DNA from: Dyadobacter crusticola DSM 16708
GTDB lineage: Bacteria; Bacteroidota; Bacteroidia; Cytophagales; Spirosomataceae
Assembly (NCBI RefSeq): GCF_000701505.1
Contig: NZ_JNJB01000011.1
Span: 1-64,000 of the forward strand
Length of the DNA: 64,000 nt
Reading direction: 5' to 3'
Shown: positions 7,123 through 15,734 of the stretch, in pieces
Layout: every line of letters starts with the position of its first letter
Numbering within the stretch: position 1 is the stretch's first letter
Notes under the pieces: generated by a model
Seen by the model: only the letters and a program-made list of their open reading frames with translations
Database searches by the model: none
What the model was told of the DNA's origin: nothing
Translations under genes and position numbers: made by a program

Positions 7123-8847
7123 CTATTCGTTTGCGATAAAACTGAACCTTCCGCCCGGAGCTACGTCGCCATTCACATACCAGTCGAGCGGATTTCCATC
7201 TTCCTGCATGTTGTCGCTCCACTTAAACTCCATATTCAGCGGCGTTTTCAAATTTGTTAAATAGGATTTAGGAATAGTCACCATCAGCTCGTTACCTGCC
7301 ACCTGGTAAGTCACTTTGCGTACGTCGTGCCAGTTACCTGATTTATATTGCTGCAAAGTATTTCCCGAGACAATGCGGAAATCGTACCCTTTCCAGCCGG
7401 TCGCCGCTTTCCGGTCTATATCAAGGTAGAGGCGCATCCAGTTATCGCCTGAGTTGGGCGTGATCTCAGCCGCTGTTTTCACATAGAAATACAGGTTTTT
7501 GCTGTCGCGCGCCACTTTCATTTCATCGAAATCATTGCGGCCGGTCTTGTTTACGTAAGTTACTGCCGGCTCAGTCTGCGCGCCGGGATGATTGCGCGCC
7601 TGGGTATCTCCTGTATAGTCTTTATAAACCGTCGTGACATTTTTCCAATCATCGAAACCTGCAACCGAAACTGCCGGTCCTAACACCGGATTCACCTCCA
7701 CACCCTTGTACCTGCGCACATTGGCGACGAGCTGCATATAATAATGGTCTTTCAAACCTGCCGTGAGTGAAGGCTCAATGTCCCGGCTGTACTCCGGGTT
7801 CGCCTGATCGCAAAACCACGAATGCTCCGGATTTTTGTCGTGGCTGGGAAACTTACCCGCGATCCATTCATTCCAGCCGGTAACATATACAAACGGCGTA
7901 TTCTGCTTGATCGCGAAATCCCATTGCTCCTGCACATTGTAACCAAAGGCAATGTCCTTTTTAGGATCGCCGGGCGAACCATTCCGATAGCTTCTGCCCC
8001 AGTTATCCTTGTTACCGTAAAATGCCGAGCCGCCCATTCCGGCAGTCGGATTGGGATGCTGCGCCACCGATACATTGATGATCTCTCCTTCGCCTTTCGT
8101 ATTATAATGTACTTTTTGAGGTCTGGTAAAAGAGATCCATGGCCAGCCATTTGTCTTCTGCGCCTCTGTCGGCCACTGCGATTCGCGAAAAGTAAAAAAC
8201 GATTTATAGTTGCTGCCTTCTGCTTCTTTACTGATCCCAATGATCAAAGGTTTACCATCGAGCATGTACCAGCAATCGGGGTGGCGGTAAGGTGCGCCTT
8301 CTTTGTAAAACATATCATAGGCTTCCTGCATCGTTTCGCCGGATTGTGTATTGGTATAAAAAACAATCTTCGGCGCCTTCCGGCCTTGTGCGCGCACCGC
8401 GTCCATTGCTTTCATCAATACATCGGCCTGCTTTGCATAGGTAAGCCGGTTGGTTGCATCAATAACCAGAAAGTCGACTCCCGCGTCAGTCAGCAGCTGA
8501 ATGCTCCGCAGGTGCACCCAGTAATCATCCGCTTTGTAGTAACCGTAGATCGGCTGGCCCCAATAGTACATTCCCACGCCATTCTTCGGATCGCCGCCCC
8601 AGTCAGGATGGTCAAAATCTTCCAGTACTGCCGGATTTTTAGAAACAATTTCATGCAAATCCCAATGCCGCGCAGGTGCCACATCGTGCCACAGAAAATA
8701 GAACATACCTACCTGCCGGTTACTCTTGGGATTCCCTACGACATTGTTTTGCGGGATTGTCCTGCCGAGGTCATCGGTACCTGCCAGCGGCTGTGCAAAA
8801 CTAGCGGTCGCGGTCAGGCTCAATAGTGTGAAAATTCGTTTTAGCAT
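7123..8847 (-). CDS. Second secreted GH71/GH99-like protein (paralogue)
   Basis: The 574-residue paralogue of the protein at 5244-7016 has the same architecture. It has a signal peptide (MLKRIFTLLSLTATASFAQ), the barrel landmarks VGMFYFLWHD, AGVDFLVIDATN and FVYVTGWNEWIAGKF, and the same C-terminal module (TYVNKTGRNDFDEMKVARDSKNLYFYVKTA ... EFKWSDNMQEDGNPLDWYVNGDVAPGG). It follows the SusD at 8882-10651 with a 34-base gap, so it is probably co-transcribed with the SusC/SusD pair upstream. Insertions around residues 280-370 differ between the two, which suggests related but distinct substrates or cleavage sites. The specific activity is unassigned. Confidence 0.8.
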   Translation of the reverse strand: MLKRIFTLLSLTATASFAQPLAGTDDLGRTIPQNNVVGNPKSNRQVGMFYFLWHDVAPARHWDLHEIVSKNPAVLEDFDHPDWGGDPKNGVGMYYWGQPIYGYYKADDYWVHLRSIQLLTDAGVDFLVIDATNRLTYAKQADVLMKAMDAVRAQGRKAPKIVFYTNTQSGETMQEAYDMFYKEGAPYRHPDCWYMLDGKPLIIGISKEAEGSNYKSFFTFRESQWPTEAQKTNGWPWISFTRPQKVHYNTKGEGEIINVSVAQHPNPTAGMGGSAFYGNKDNWGRSYRNGSPGDPKKDIAFGYNVQEQWDFAIKQNTPFVYVTGWNEWIAGKFPSHDKNPEHSWFCDQANPEYSRDIEPSLTAGLKDHYYMQLVANVRRYKGVEVNPVLGPAVSVAGFDDWKNVTTVYKDYTGDTQARNHPGAQTEPAVTYVNKTGRNDFDEMKVARDSKNLYFYVKTAAEITPNSGDNWMRLYLDIDRKAATGWKGYDFRIVSGNTLQQYKSGNWHDVRKVTYQVAGNELMVTIPKSYLTNLKTPLNMEFKWSDNMQEDGNPLDWYVNGDVAPGGRFSFIANE

Positions 8848-8881
8848 TAATTAAGGATTTAGGATATGTATGATCTAAGAT

Positions 8882-10651
8882 CTAATCAAGCCAGCCGGGA
8901 TTCTGCCAGTCTGCGCCGGATAACCCAATGATTTTGTCGACTTCGGCCTGATCGATCGGGTACAGCAGATACTTATCTGAAAATGCATTGCGGTTGGTAA
9001 ACTTAAATCGGCGATAAACGAGATTGGTACCGCTTTTTGTGATCCGCATTCCTGTTACAAAACGGTCGGTCTGATCCAGGATCTTCCAGCGGCGCACATC
9101 AAAAAAGCGGTGCTCTTCGAATGCCAGCTCTACCCGCCTTTCGTTTCTGTATTTTTTCTCAAAAGCATCTTTCGTCATCGCCGCCGGAAAGCCCGGCATT
9201 CCTGCCCGCGCCCGCACCGCATTTACAGCCTGCCTCGCCGACATGGTTTGTGTGCCCACCTTAACAGCCACGTCCGGCCCGGCCGACTGGTACGCAGCCT
9301 CCGCGAAGTTGAGATACAGCTCAGCTAACCTGAACAGCCTGATCGCCCCGTCCGCATCATTGTTCTGCCCAGACCTGAAATTGTTGAACTTCCTGAGATA
9401 GTAGCCCGTACGAGTATGTTTCCGGTTGATATCAGAAATCTCCTCAGCCCCGCCCACGAAAGTTTCGACCTTCTTGCCGGCAGGCTGATCCAGGTTCCTG
9501 ACAGCGCCATTGTAGTAAATGGAAGCATAGAAGCGGGGATCGCGTCCCACATAAGGATCCGTTTCCTTGTAGCCCGAGGTTGCATTAACAACCGGCGTGG
9601 TACGATTAGCATCGGAATACCCTGTTATCGGTGCTTCCCCATTGGCCATTTCGTAGCTGTCTACCATTTCCTGTGTGGGGCAGGGACCTGTTCTTTCCAT
9701 GCCAGGATTGGTCGGCATGCCTGCATACCGCCAAACCTGCATAGCATCTCCGGCATGATAGATGGTTTCTTTATCGGTAGCGCGCTGGTCATTCGAACTG
9801 GTGAAAAAATAAAGCGCGTAGCTGTTTTGAGCGATATCGGCGGTTGGTTTTTGGTTAAAAAGCTGATAGCCGTTTGCCAGGCATTCTCCCAGTGCTTCCG
9901 CTGTAATTGCGGCGGCTGTTTGCCAGTTGTACGTACCATCACTCCAAAGCGGACTGGCTGCATAAGTAACAGCCTGTGACTTCACAGCATAAGCAACCGC
10001 CCGCGTCATGATCCCATATTGATTGTCAAAAACATCCCAGGGCAATCCCTCGCGGGTAGCAGGATACGAAAGTGCTTTGTCACAATCAGCCAGAATAAAG
10101 GTTACTACCTCCGAAAAGCTGGCACGTTTATCCTGTGAAAAATCGTGGTCAATCGCGAGCGGCTTGTCGAAGATTGGTACGCCGCCGTAGCGTTTGATTA
10201 ATTGGAGGTAATACAATGCACGCAAAGTATGCGCCTGCGCGATCCAGGAATTCTTCTCGCCTTCACTCGCGTAAACCGTTGCCGTTATAATATTCTCAAT
10301 AAAAACATTGCATTTCCTGATCCCTTCGTACAGTTTCCCCCACGGACTTCCATCCGCAGAGTTCTGGGCATAAGTAAGTGAAGTCACATTGCCGCCGTAC
10401 CAGACAATGTATTTCGATCCGGGCGTAATATCGTCTGCGTCCTGCGCTTCGTCGGTAAAGGAAGCGCGGTCCATGTAAGGTTTTGGAACAAACCCATAGC
10501 AGGAATTCAGGTAACCGCGTGTACGATTATAGTCGCTGAAAACCTGGTCCATGGTAATGCGGCCGTCGCTGGGTAAGTCCAGCTTTTCGTTGCAGGAAAT
10601 CAATATGCAGGTAACCGCAAGTGTCAGGAGAAGTATCTTATATTTTTTCAT
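8882..10651 (-). CDS. RagB/SusD-family outer-membrane lipoprotein
   Basis: The 589-residue lipoprotein has a lipobox at its N-terminus (TCILISCNEKL, cysteine 20), which places it on the outer membrane. The SusD fold is visible from the TPR-like helices with AQAHTLRALYYLQLIKRYGGVPIFDKPL (near residue 140). The conserved C-terminal block includes IRLFRLAELYLNFAEAAYQSAG, VRARAGMPGF, ERRVELAFEEHRFFDVRRWK and PIDQAEVDKIIGL..ADWQNPGW. SusD proteins bind glycans at the surface and form a lid on their SusC partner. The partner is the SusC directly upstream (10670-13792, 18-base gap). Confidence 0.95.
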   Translation of the reverse strand: MKKYKILLLTLAVTCILISCNEKLDLPSDGRITMDQVFSDYNRTRGYLNSCYGFVPKPYMDRASFTDEAQDADDITPGSKYIVWYGGNVTSLTYAQNSADGSPWGKLYEGIRKCNVFIENIITATVYASEGEKNSWIAQAHTLRALYYLQLIKRYGGVPIFDKPLAIDHDFSQDKRASFSEVVTFILADCDKALSYPATREGLPWDVFDNQYGIMTRAVAYAVKSQAVTYAASPLWSDGTYNWQTAAAITAEALGECLANGYQLFNQKPTADIAQNSYALYFFTSSNDQRATDKETIYHAGDAMQVWRYAGMPTNPGMERTGPCPTQEMVDSYEMANGEAPITGYSDANRTTPVVNATSGYKETDPYVGRDPRFYASIYYNGAVRNLDQPAGKKVETFVGGAEEISDINRKHTRTGYYLRKFNNFRSGQNNDADGAIRLFRLAELYLNFAEAAYQSAGPDVAVKVGTQTMSARQAVNAVRARAGMPGFPAAMTKDAFEKKYRNERRVELAFEEHRFFDVRRWKILDQTDRFVTGMRITKSGTNLVYRRFKFTNRNAFSDKYLLYPIDQAEVDKIIGLSGADWQNPGWLD

Positions 10652-10669
10652 TTTTGTAAAATGGGAGAG

Positions 10670-13600
10670 TTAGAAAATGACACTGATACCTGCATTGAAC
10701 ACGCGGTAAACGGGAAAGCCGGCAAAACCGCCGCCCTCAGGGCCGTAATCTTTCGACCGCATTTTATCCCAGGTAATCAGGTTTTGCCCGCTGACCAATA
10801 TCCTGATTTTCTCAGCCAGAATGTACCGAGATATGGACGTAGGAAGCGTATAGCCGATCTCTACATTTTTCAGGCGCAGATAAGAGCGGTTGTCGAGATA
10901 GTAGTCACTGGTTTCGTGATTGACGCTCTTCGCCAGCGAGAGCGCGGGAGCTGTTATTCCTTCTCCATTCGCATAGCGCTCGGGTGTCCACGCATTGCGG
11001 TGGAGTGATCCGAATACGCCGTCGTACTCCGTTTCCCAGATACCCGTCAGACTCCCTGTTTCAACCGTCGCGTATTTGCCTACGCCCTGAAAAAGGAAAC
11101 TCAGATCCAGGTTTTTGTAAGTAAACCCGGCTGACAGAGAATAAATCGTGCTCGGCAGCATGCCTGTTCCGATAGGCGCTTTGTCGCGCTCATCAATTTT
11201 CGAATCTCCATTCAGGTCGCGGTATTTCAGGTCGCCGGGGCGAGGGGTACCAAACCCGTAGGTAAGTCCGCTTTGGTCGATCTCCACCTGCGAATTAAAG
11301 TATCCGTTTCCATTGCTGCGGTCGATGAGGTATCCAAACTTCTGACCGTAAGAATAGCCTTCCTGCCATTTACGGTAAGCATAATCCTCCGTTTTGAGGG
11401 CTTCATTCTGGTTGATGATTTTGTTTTTGGCATAGCTCACCATCAAATTTCCGAATACCGAAAAGTCGCGGCTCAGCGCTTTGTTAATCCCGAGCGTTAA
11501 ATCAACCCCCTTGTTTTCAAAACTACCTGCATTGAGCTTGGGATAGTTAACGAGCTGCACGCCCTGGTAAAGCGGAATTGTAGACAATGCGCTGACGATC
11601 ATATTATCCATTTTCTCATGAAAAACATCCACCGAAAGGTTTACTGCATTCAAAAAGCCCAGATCGATCCCGAAGTTCTGCTTCCTGGAGATTTCAGCGG
11701 CAATGTTCGGATTACCTACCTGGCCTTCTTTGACCTCGTATTGCAGTGAGCCGATCGGCCCGCCGCCTGTCACAGTTACATTATCCAGGTATGCATACCG
11801 CGCGAGCCCGCTTTCATCATTGGCAGTCTTCCCGTAAGAAGCGCGCAGTTTCAGGTAAGTGAGAAATGCATTTTCTTTTAAGAATGCCTCATTCGAAATA
11901 ACCCAGGCTGCCGAAATTGCCGGTGTTGTGGTATATCGCGCAGTTCTCGCATATTGCTCTGATCCTGAATAGCCGAGGTCGAGTTTCAGCAGATACCGGT
12001 TATCAAACCCATAATTCACCTCAAAACCTGAGCTAACCCTGTTATAAGGCAGCATCCGCGCTGAGTCGTTTTCAGCTCTTGTCAGGTTTTGGTAAAACAT
12101 ATACGCCATTGCGCCCACCCGGTGCCGACCAAAGTCACGCTGATAGTTCATCGCTACATTGTAGGTCAGGTGGTAATAGTAAGAATGCGACTTTGAGTAA
12201 GCCAGCGGCGTGTTGTTCTGCGCACCTTTTTTGATGAATCCGGTACCCGAAGAATCGCTCGTCTGCACCCAGCGCTCATAATCCTGCTTGGTACTCAAAC
12301 TTCCCACGGAGTTGGTCTGGTAAGCCAGCCTGCCGGTCAGGTTCAAACCTTTTGTCAGAAAACCCATATCGAGGTCAAGGCCAAACTGCGAAGTAATGTT
12401 GGTAACGGTATGCCGCACGTAGCCGGTCCGGTTGAGCATTCCATAGGTAGGCGATTCCACACGTTCGGTCGTGATCACTTTTCCACCGGGATCAGTTACT
12501 TCGCCCGATCCATCCACTACCGGCTGGGTCACCGGACCGTAAACTGTCGGAGGAATGCGAAAAATGCTGGAATACACATCTGCATTGCCTGCGCCTGGCG
12601 TACGCTCCCGCTTTACATTCCCGCTCAGCCGCACAAATGCTTTCAGGTAACGGTTCAGGTTCATATCCACATTCGAGCGGTAGTTCACCCAGATATTGTT
12701 TGCATTCGGATTGTAGCGCGCCTGGTCTGTTTTGAAATAGCCGCCCTGGTGCATGAAGTTGATGTTGGAAAAAAACTGCACTTTGTCGTTTCCTCCTGTC
12801 ACGTTCACACTCGCCCGCTGCATGTTGGCGAAGTCTTTGATAAAGCGTTTATACCAATTGTTATTTGGGTAAAGAGCGGGATCTGAGCCTGTCCGGTAAC
12901 CTTCGATCTGCTGCTGGCTGAACAGGTAATTAGGCCCCAATCCATCATTTAATGCAGCCTGGTTGCGCATGGTGGCATAATCGGCCGAATTGTAAAACGG
13001 CGGGGTTGTGGTTACCTGCTGCACAGATTGGTCAAACCGGGTTTTGATCTGCAACGGACCCTTTTTCCCTCTTTTCGTAGTGATTACCAGCAGCCCATTC
13101 GCACCCTGAATTCCATAAAGTGCCTGGGTAGAAGCATCTTTTAAAATGGTAACAGTCTCAATTTCGTTGGCAGTAATGTAATCCAAAGTCTGGTTGCTGT
13201 TGTAAGCGCAGATAATCCCGTCGATGATCACCAGCGGCCCGCCATCCCGCGCCGCAGCAAGCCCGCGGATATACAGGTTGGTAGTTGCGCGCGACAGTTC
13301 CGAAAAGGTTTCTTGCGTAGTAAGCCCAGGCAGGCGGCCGGCAAGTGTTTGCGTCAGGTTAGCGACCGGCGCTTTTTCCAGCTCCTCTCCTTTTACAGTT
13401 GCTACTGAGCCCGAAATATCATTCCTGAACTGTGACGTATAACCCAGCTGGATTATCTCGTCTTTCCTGTGCGCATCCCATTGCAGCTTAACTTCGATTT
13501 CCTGCTTGTCGGCTACATTGATCTTCTGGTTTTTGTAACCATATAATGAAAAAACAATGGCCGAACTGCCGTCGTCGATGCTCATCGCGAATTCTCCCTT

Positions 13601-13792
13601 ACTATTCGTAGAAGTACCGTTTTTCCCGTTTTCAGAATTGATCACAACACCCGAAAGCGGCTTACCAAACTCATCGAGCACAAGCCCGTTGATCGTTTCT
13701 GTCGACTCCTGCGCCAAAGCGGTCGTGCCGAATGCAGACAGGATCACAAAGGCTGCAAGCGACAGAATACCGGATTTTATATATGTTATCAT
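10670..13792 (-). CDS. SusC/RagA-family TonB-linked outer-membrane transporter (no STN domain)
   Basis: The 1040-residue protein has a signal peptide ending TTALAQ and a carboxypeptidase-regulatory-like domain (about 33-105, INGLVLDEFGKPLSGVVI ... FSLYGYKNQ). The plug follows (about 115-245), with IYIRG-like NLYIRGLAAARDGGPLVIIDG and TVTILKDASTQALYGIQGANGLLVITTKRG. The 22-stranded barrel then ends in the aromatic/F terminus FNAGISVIF. It imports oligosaccharides across the outer membrane using TonB energy, with the downstream SusD as lid. Unlike the SusC at 15735-19250 it lacks the STN signalling domain, so it is a transporter but probably not the sensor of the locus. Confidence 0.95.
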   Translation of the reverse strand: MITYIKSGILSLAAFVILSAFGTTALAQESTETINGLVLDEFGKPLSGVVINSENGKNGTSTNSKGEFAMSIDDGSSAIVFSLYGYKNQKINVADKQEIEVKLQWDAHRKDEIIQLGYTSQFRNDISGSVATVKGEELEKAPVANLTQTLAGRLPGLTTQETFSELSRATTNLYIRGLAAARDGGPLVIIDGIICAYNSNQTLDYITANEIETVTILKDASTQALYGIQGANGLLVITTKRGKKGPLQIKTRFDQSVQQVTTTPPFYNSADYATMRNQAALNDGLGPNYLFSQQQIEGYRTGSDPALYPNNNWYKRFIKDFANMQRASVNVTGGNDKVQFFSNINFMHQGGYFKTDQARYNPNANNIWVNYRSNVDMNLNRYLKAFVRLSGNVKRERTPGAGNADVYSSIFRIPPTVYGPVTQPVVDGSGEVTDPGGKVITTERVESPTYGMLNRTGYVRHTVTNITSQFGLDLDMGFLTKGLNLTGRLAYQTNSVGSLSTKQDYERWVQTSDSSGTGFIKKGAQNNTPLAYSKSHSYYYHLTYNVAMNYQRDFGRHRVGAMAYMFYQNLTRAENDSARMLPYNRVSSGFEVNYGFDNRYLLKLDLGYSGSEQYARTARYTTTPAISAAWVISNEAFLKENAFLTYLKLRASYGKTANDESGLARYAYLDNVTVTGGGPIGSLQYEVKEGQVGNPNIAAEISRKQNFGIDLGFLNAVNLSVDVFHEKMDNMIVSALSTIPLYQGVQLVNYPKLNAGSFENKGVDLTLGINKALSRDFSVFGNLMVSYAKNKIINQNEALKTEDYAYRKWQEGYSYGQKFGYLIDRSNGNGYFNSQVEIDQSGLTYGFGTPRPGDLKYRDLNGDSKIDERDKAPIGTGMLPSTIYSLSAGFTYKNLDLSFLFQGVGKYATVETGSLTGIWETEYDGVFGSLHRNAWTPERYANGEGITAPALSLAKSVNHETSDYYLDNRSYLRLKNVEIGYTLPTSISRYILAEKIRILVSGQNLITWDKMRSKDYGPEGGGFAGFPVYRVFNAGISVIF

Positions 13793-13829
13793 AAAAAATG
13801 ATCGTATAAATCGTTGAAAACTACATTGA

Positions 13830-15722
13830 TTACCAACCCGGACTCTGCCAGTTTGCCCCTGTGATAGACCTTAGTCTGTTTGCCTCGTTCAAAGGCATAG
13901 GCACCCACAGGAACTTGTTTGTGTAATTCTTTCTCTCCGTCCCGCGCACATTCCGCCGCTTGTAGCTGAAAGTGCCGTTTGCATTCCGGGTGATTTCCAT
14001 TGCGGTAATCCAGCGGTCGGTTTTGGAAAGATCCTCCGTCGGCAGTGACCACCGGCGCACATCGAAATACCGGTTTTCTTCCATCGCCAGCTCTACCCGA
14101 CGCTCGGCGCGCACGCGTTTAATTAATGCATCTTTGGAAAGACCGGCAGGCAAATTGGGCATTCCCGCCCGCGTCCGAATTTCATTTACAGCTTTCACTG
14201 CGTCCGCAAGCTGGCCTGCTTCGGCCGCTGCTTCCGCAAAATTGAGTATCACCTCGCCCAGCCTGAAAAGCTTCCAGTTGGCACCAGCGATCGGATTGTC
14301 GTTGCCTGAATTGGGGTGTAAAAACTTGCGCTCATAATACCCTGTACGTGTTGCCCGGCGCATGGTCGGGTGAATGCCGGTCTGCGGCTCACCGGCGTAA
14401 GTAGCAATAATGCGGGTGCGGTTGCCAATCGGTGCCGGGTAGTTTTCCACTGACTCCGGTGCTTCCGCAAAATTCCACATTGCTTTGCGCTTTGATCCAT
14501 TGTAATAAATGGAAGCGTAAAAACGCGGGTCGCGGTTGGCGTAAGGATCGTTTGGATTGTAGAGCTTGTTAGCTGCATTGTAGTTAGGCTGTAAATGCTG
14601 CTCGTCGAGGTACGGCCTATCCAGGTCGAGGATAGGCTGACCGTCGATCGTTTCATAAGCATCCACCAGCTCCTGCGTAGGACAAGTTCCCGACTTATAA
14701 CCATCCTGCGAGCCAATCCCGTCGATATTCCAGATGTTACCCTGGTTTTCGCGGCTCTGGTAAATGGTTTCACGATCCACCGACGCAGCCGAGTAGTTCA
14801 TGGTCTGGGTGAAATATTCGTTATAAATGGCGGTGTTTACATTTTTGTTCGGGCCAAGGAAAGCCGTTTCAGAAAGGTAGGTCTGCGGAAAATTAACCTG
14901 ATTGTACAGCTGGTATCCATTTGCTTTCAAGTTTTCCAGCGAAGTTTTGTTGATCTGGTAAGCCTCCGGCCAAAGATTTTGGCCTGCATTATTGAGCGGA
15001 CTGGCTGCAAAAAGGATCATTTTGGACTTGATCGCTTCGGCTAAACCTTTGTGCACGCGACCGCCTTCGCTGGCTGTGGTAACCCGCCACGGAAGCTCGG
15101 CCGTATTCAATGCCACATCGCAGTCTTCGATAATGAATTTGACCACATCGTAATAGCTCGCCTTTTCCACGGTGGAAAAATCCTGGGAAAATTCGTAAGG
15201 CTCTCTTTCGATCGGCAGCACGGGGCCAAACCATTTGAGCAGTTCCGAATAGTAGTAAGCTCGCAGCAAATGCGCCTCCGCTTTCCATCGCGCCCGATCG
15301 GTCGGTACGCGTACAGTAGCTTCGTCAATGCGGCTGATGAATACGGTACAATTCCGGATCGCAGCCCAGTATCTTGCCCAGTACTCTCCATTCCCACCGT
15401 CGGCGCTGATGTTCGTTACCGGGTGACTGCCTGCGGACGCATCTCCATTGTACATTCTCCCAGACATAATCCACGATTCGGCTTCTGCGTCGGTATCCCA
15501 GGACTCGTCACTCCAATTAACGGGGCCGCGACTCCAGAAGAAATAGCGGGTTCCTTTTACGGGCATATTGGCGTAGCAGGTATTTAAAAAAGCACCTACT
15601 TTATCATTATCTGCAAAAATTTCATCCATGGCCAGCTTTCCGTCCGGCGCCATATCCAGCACACCTTTGCAGGAAGTCAGCAAGACAAAAACAAGCATTG
15701 AAAAACGATATATCTTTTTCAT
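13830..15722 (-). CDS. RagB/SusD-family outer-membrane lipoprotein (pair of the STN-SusC)
   Basis: The 630-residue lipoprotein has the lipobox FVLLTSCKGVLD (cysteine 18). SusD landmarks are KAEAHLLRAYYYSELLKWFGPVLPI (near 150), WKLFRLGEVILNFAEAAAEAG, VNEIRTRAGMPNLPAGLS, ERRVELAMEENRYFDVRRW and the C-terminus PLNEANRLRSITGANWQSPGW. The start lies 12 bases after the stop of the SusC at 15735-19250, so the two form a translationally close pair. Its long internal insertions differ from the SusD at 8882-10651, which implies a different binding surface. Confidence 0.95.
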   Translation of the reverse strand: MKKIYRFSMLVFVLLTSCKGVLDMAPDGKLAMDEIFADNDKVGAFLNTCYANMPVKGTRYFFWSRGPVNWSDESWDTDAEAESWIMSGRMYNGDASAGSHPVTNISADGGNGEYWARYWAAIRNCTVFISRIDEATVRVPTDRARWKAEAHLLRAYYYSELLKWFGPVLPIEREPYEFSQDFSTVEKASYYDVVKFIIEDCDVALNTAELPWRVTTASEGGRVHKGLAEAIKSKMILFAASPLNNAGQNLWPEAYQINKTSLENLKANGYQLYNQVNFPQTYLSETAFLGPNKNVNTAIYNEYFTQTMNYSAASVDRETIYQSRENQGNIWNIDGIGSQDGYKSGTCPTQELVDAYETIDGQPILDLDRPYLDEQHLQPNYNAANKLYNPNDPYANRDPRFYASIYYNGSKRKAMWNFAEAPESVENYPAPIGNRTRIIATYAGEPQTGIHPTMRRATRTGYYERKFLHPNSGNDNPIAGANWKLFRLGEVILNFAEAAAEAGQLADAVKAVNEIRTRAGMPNLPAGLSKDALIKRVRAERRVELAMEENRYFDVRRWSLPTEDLSKTDRWITAMEITRNANGTFSYKRRNVRGTERKNYTNKFLWVPMPLNEANRLRSITGANWQSPGW

Positions 15723-15734
15723 TGATCTCTCTGA

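Noticed and set aside
7822..8826. 334-residue plus-strand frame opposite the GH71/99-like gene
   Set aside because: It has no domain, is rich in R/H/C/I as antisense translations are, and the minus frame is clearly conserved.
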